A stretch of 6,784 nucleotides of DNA from Methanobacteriota archaeon (GTDB taxonomy: Archaea; Halobacteriota; Bog-38; Methanoflorentales; Methanoflorentaceae): positions 1 to 6,784 of the forward strand of contig PMYA01000119.1 of NCBI GenBank assembly GCA_003170935.1. The letters run 5' to 3'. Of this stretch, positions 5,554-6,784 are shown piece after piece. The translations under genes and the position numbers were made by a program. Each line of letters opens with the position of its first letter. Positions within the stretch are counted from its first letter, which is position 1. The notes beneath the pieces are model-generated. The model had not been told where the DNA came from and made no database searches. It was given only the letters and a program-made list of their open reading frames with translations.

Positions 5554-5759
5554 GCCGTCTCCTTACCGTGTAATTAGTTACCATTCGCTTTAGTTTATTG
5601 CCTAAATTGCTTCCGTTTATTAATCAGACGCTCAATCAGGCCTGCTCTTAGGCTAATTGCTATTCTTTAGCGCATAATGGGGGGCAAATGCTAAGGAGTT
5701 TATAGATTTTTGTCAACTCGCCCTAGGTTTAGCAAGTTTCCACGATCAATGTGGGGGCT
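5554..5759 (-). promoter_or_regulatory. Intergenic region with probable promoter of the sensor-regulator unit
   Basis: This 206-base gap follows the protease gene on the same strand. Its minus strand holds TATA-like stretches: CTATAAACT (near 5699-5707), TTAATAAAC (near 5612-5620) and CAATAAACT (near 5593-5601). A strong AAGGAG at 5559-5564 serves the gene at 5553. A short inverted repeat CCAC-GTGG (5740-5754) lies just after the protease stop but lacks a T-run. The correct box A cannot be chosen by eye; the two nearer boxes would give a leader of a few tens of bases. Confidence 0.35.
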
Positions 5760-6497
5760 TCACGTGAAATAATACGGCAATGCTTCTTTAAACGTCTTTA
5801 CGCTGACGACCGTCACGTTATAACCCTCCTTGCGCAGCTGCTCCTGCAAGTTCACGTTCTTCACAGCGTTTGAAGCTAACGGATTATCGGTGCTTACCAT
5901 CGTCTCACCGCTGGGAACGATAATTAGGCGAGCTCCAGCTTTTGCTGCTGCCTCTGCCTTTAGATAAACGCCCCCCACACTGCTTATCGCGCCGTTGCCA
6001 TCGATAGCTCCAGTAGCGTAGACCGAAGCGTTAGTCGACTTGTTTGTTAGAGCGGAATATGCCGCTATGGCCATCGGGAGGCCAGCGCTCCCCCCATCGA
6101 CCTCTTCCACACCCCCAGACATAGTCACAACGAATTCGAAATCACGTTGGTTGGCATTGAGCTTCGTCTGGTTCGTGGCAACTTTTACAGCGTCTTTCGC
6201 TGTCTCCTGAAAATCAACTCCAGTGAGCGGTGTAGTTTCTGTAAAAACGTGACCACTGCCGGGTTGCGTGTAAACCTTGATTTCAGATATGGCCCCTATA
6301 TATTGGTTCTGGCCATTTGTCGCGACCGCGAGCATGTGCGCGGTCCCGGTGGTTGTTTCGCTAGCATTAATTCCGAGCGGAGATTGGGATGAACTAAATT
6401 GTAAGTTTAACGTGTTTGTGCTCACCGTACAACCGGCGGTTCCGAGCGACAATAGCAGCAGAACGCATAAGATAGAAACCGCATAGTGTCTTTTCAT
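5760..6497 (-). CDS. Secreted Lon-like Ser/Lys protease lipoprotein (archaeal COG1750 type, family S16)
   Basis: This is a proteolytic Lon domain without the ATPase part, exported and probably lipid-anchored outside the cell. Numbering from the upstream ATG at 6506 (248 residues), a signal helix (9-22) ends in lipobox LGTAGC with C26. The middle part (55-128) matches the domain that precedes the active site in archaeal Lon-like proteins (VYTQPGSGHVF, then VDFQETAKDAVKVA). The active-site serine is S140 in VDGGSAGLPMAIA. ATGAIDGNGAISSVGG follows, then the catalytic lysine K183 in VYLKAEAAAKAGA. The Ser-Lys distance of 43 equals that of E. coli Lon (S679/K722). Several N-glycosylation sequons fit a surface position. 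I prefer the ATG at 6497, with AGGA eight bases before it; the ATG at 6506 lies within that signal. It would act without ATP, so on unfolded or specific substrates. The substrate is unknown. Confidence 0.92.
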   Translation of the reverse strand: MKRHYAVSILCVLLLLSLGTAGCTVSTNTLNLQFSSSQSPLGINASETTTGTAHMLAVATNGQNQYIGAISEIKVYTQPGSGHVFTETTPLTGVDFQETAKDAVKVATNQTKLNANQRDFEFVVTMSGGVEEVDGGSAGLPMAIAAYSALTNKSTNASVYATGAIDGNGAISSVGGVYLKAEAAAKAGARLIIVPSGETMVSTDNPLASNAVKNVNLQEQLRKEGYNVTVVSVKTFKEALPYYFT

Positions 6498-6507
6498 ATG
6501 TAGCATC

Positions 6508-6558
6508 CTACTGAAGTTTCGTGGAAATCGCGTGTAGCGTAATGTAACCTTTACTCAT
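6508..6558 (-). CDS. Possible 16-codon leader ORF before the protease gene
   Basis: The minus strand reads a 16-residue frame, MSKGYITLHAISTKLQ, ending at TAG one base before the upstream protease ATG (6506). GGAGA lies a few bases before its ATG. That ATG is also about 26 bases after the centre of a box A (6580-6588), so it may alternatively start a leaderless message. It could be a regulatory leader peptide or chance. Confidence 0.2.
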   Translation of the reverse strand: MSKGYITLHAISTKLQ

Positions 6559-6706
6559 TGGACTTTCTCCAATAATCTTGGATATAACGACTTTATGGGT
6601 TAATACGACGGATATTTCACCGTCTCCTTGAGTAGAGTCCAACTATTATCTCAAATACACTTAGCGGGTCATAACCGCCCAATCTTAATTTAATACATGC
6701 CTCCAC
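6511..6706. other. Intergenic region upstream of the protease gene
   Basis: Apart from the box A and short leader ORF described separately, this AT-rich stretch holds a 5-bp inverted repeat GACGG/CCGTC (6607-6611 and 6620-6624). It also has an isolated ribosome-binding-like AAGGAG (minus strand, near 6628) leading only to a six-codon frame. No gene is supported. Confidence 0.4.
6580..6588 (-). promoter_or_regulatory. Candidate box A promoter of the protease gene
   Basis: The minus strand reads GTTATATCC. Transcription would start near 6556-6562, giving a leader of about 60 bases before the preferred protease ATG at 6497. It is the best TATA-like element close to the gene; weaker ones lie further out near 6690. 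Confidence 0.4.
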
Positions 6707-6784
6707 CTAATTCAAGCCAAACGAGTCGTACCGTTTTGTCCTTTCCTTACTTTTACGTTTATCTTCTTCCATCAAATCGTTAAT
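6707..6784 (-). CDS. Possible 3' end of a gene entering from the right edge (partial)
   Basis: From the window edge the minus strand is open for 25 codons and ends at TAG (6707-6709). The tail includes DLMEEDKRKSKERTKRYDSFGLN, a charged, natural-looking C-terminus. The frame continues beyond the window so the product cannot be named. So short an open stretch may also be chance. Confidence 0.35.
   Translation of the reverse strand: MNDLMEEDKRKSKERTKRYDSFGLN

Noticed and set aside
6617..6631. AAGGAGACGG followed by GTG on the minus strand, sharing ten bases with the ribosome-binding site of the gene at 5553
   Set aside because: The frame closes after six codons (VKYPSY) and the shared ten bases are mostly a common Shine-Dalgarno sequence, so this is probably chance.
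1..6784. Search for tRNA, rRNA, CRISPR arrays, IS ends and viral attachment repeats
   Set aside because: No cloverleaf, regularly spaced repeats, transposase or long terminal repeats are visible by eye. Weak structures could be missed without a computed fold or repeat search.

Overview
The window looks like archaeal chromosome, most likely from a methanogenic euryarchaeote. The evidence is a secreted Lon-type Ser/Lys protease of the archaeal COG1750 kind, a membrane-tethered winged-helix regulator of an archaeal type, AT-rich box A promoters (including an exact TTTATATA at 73-80), and a flavodoxin plus FMN-binding split-barrel pair of the sort common in methanogens. A Methanocella-like host is only a guess from protein style.

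Left third (1-2430, plus strand, visibly GC-rich): a compact DNA-packaging cassette behind one strong box A. It holds a 50-codon small ORF (107-259), a probable small terminase (260-565) and a large terminase (562-2430). The first two abut as TAA-ATG and the last two overlap as ATGA. The large terminase has ATPase motifs and a nuclease domain with all its acidic residues. It also carries about 190 extra C-terminal residues that read as a second, degenerate copy of the RNase H-like nuclease domain. No portal, protease, capsid or tail gene follows, so within this window the terminase is an orphan.

Middle (2431-4398, more AT-rich): an unrecognised, probably N-glycosylated surface lipoprotein (2578-3129, plus strand), then a convergent T-rich intergenic stretch with an 11-bp tandem repeat. 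Next, on the minus strand, come a flavodoxin (4398-3943) and a small FMN-binding pyridoxamine-phosphate-oxidase-like protein (3832-3422). They are probably expressed together and may act in electron transfer or redox housekeeping.

Right third (4399-6784, minus strand): a Lon-like secreted protease lipoprotein (6497-5760), then a tight two-gene unit. That unit encodes a single-pass protein with an exported domain (5553-5095) and a two-pass membrane protein with a cytoplasmic winged helix-turn-helix (5062-4553). Its layout suggests envelope-to-DNA signalling. The extreme right edge may hold the last 25 codons of another minus-strand gene. I see no tRNA, rRNA, CRISPR array, IS element or attachment site.
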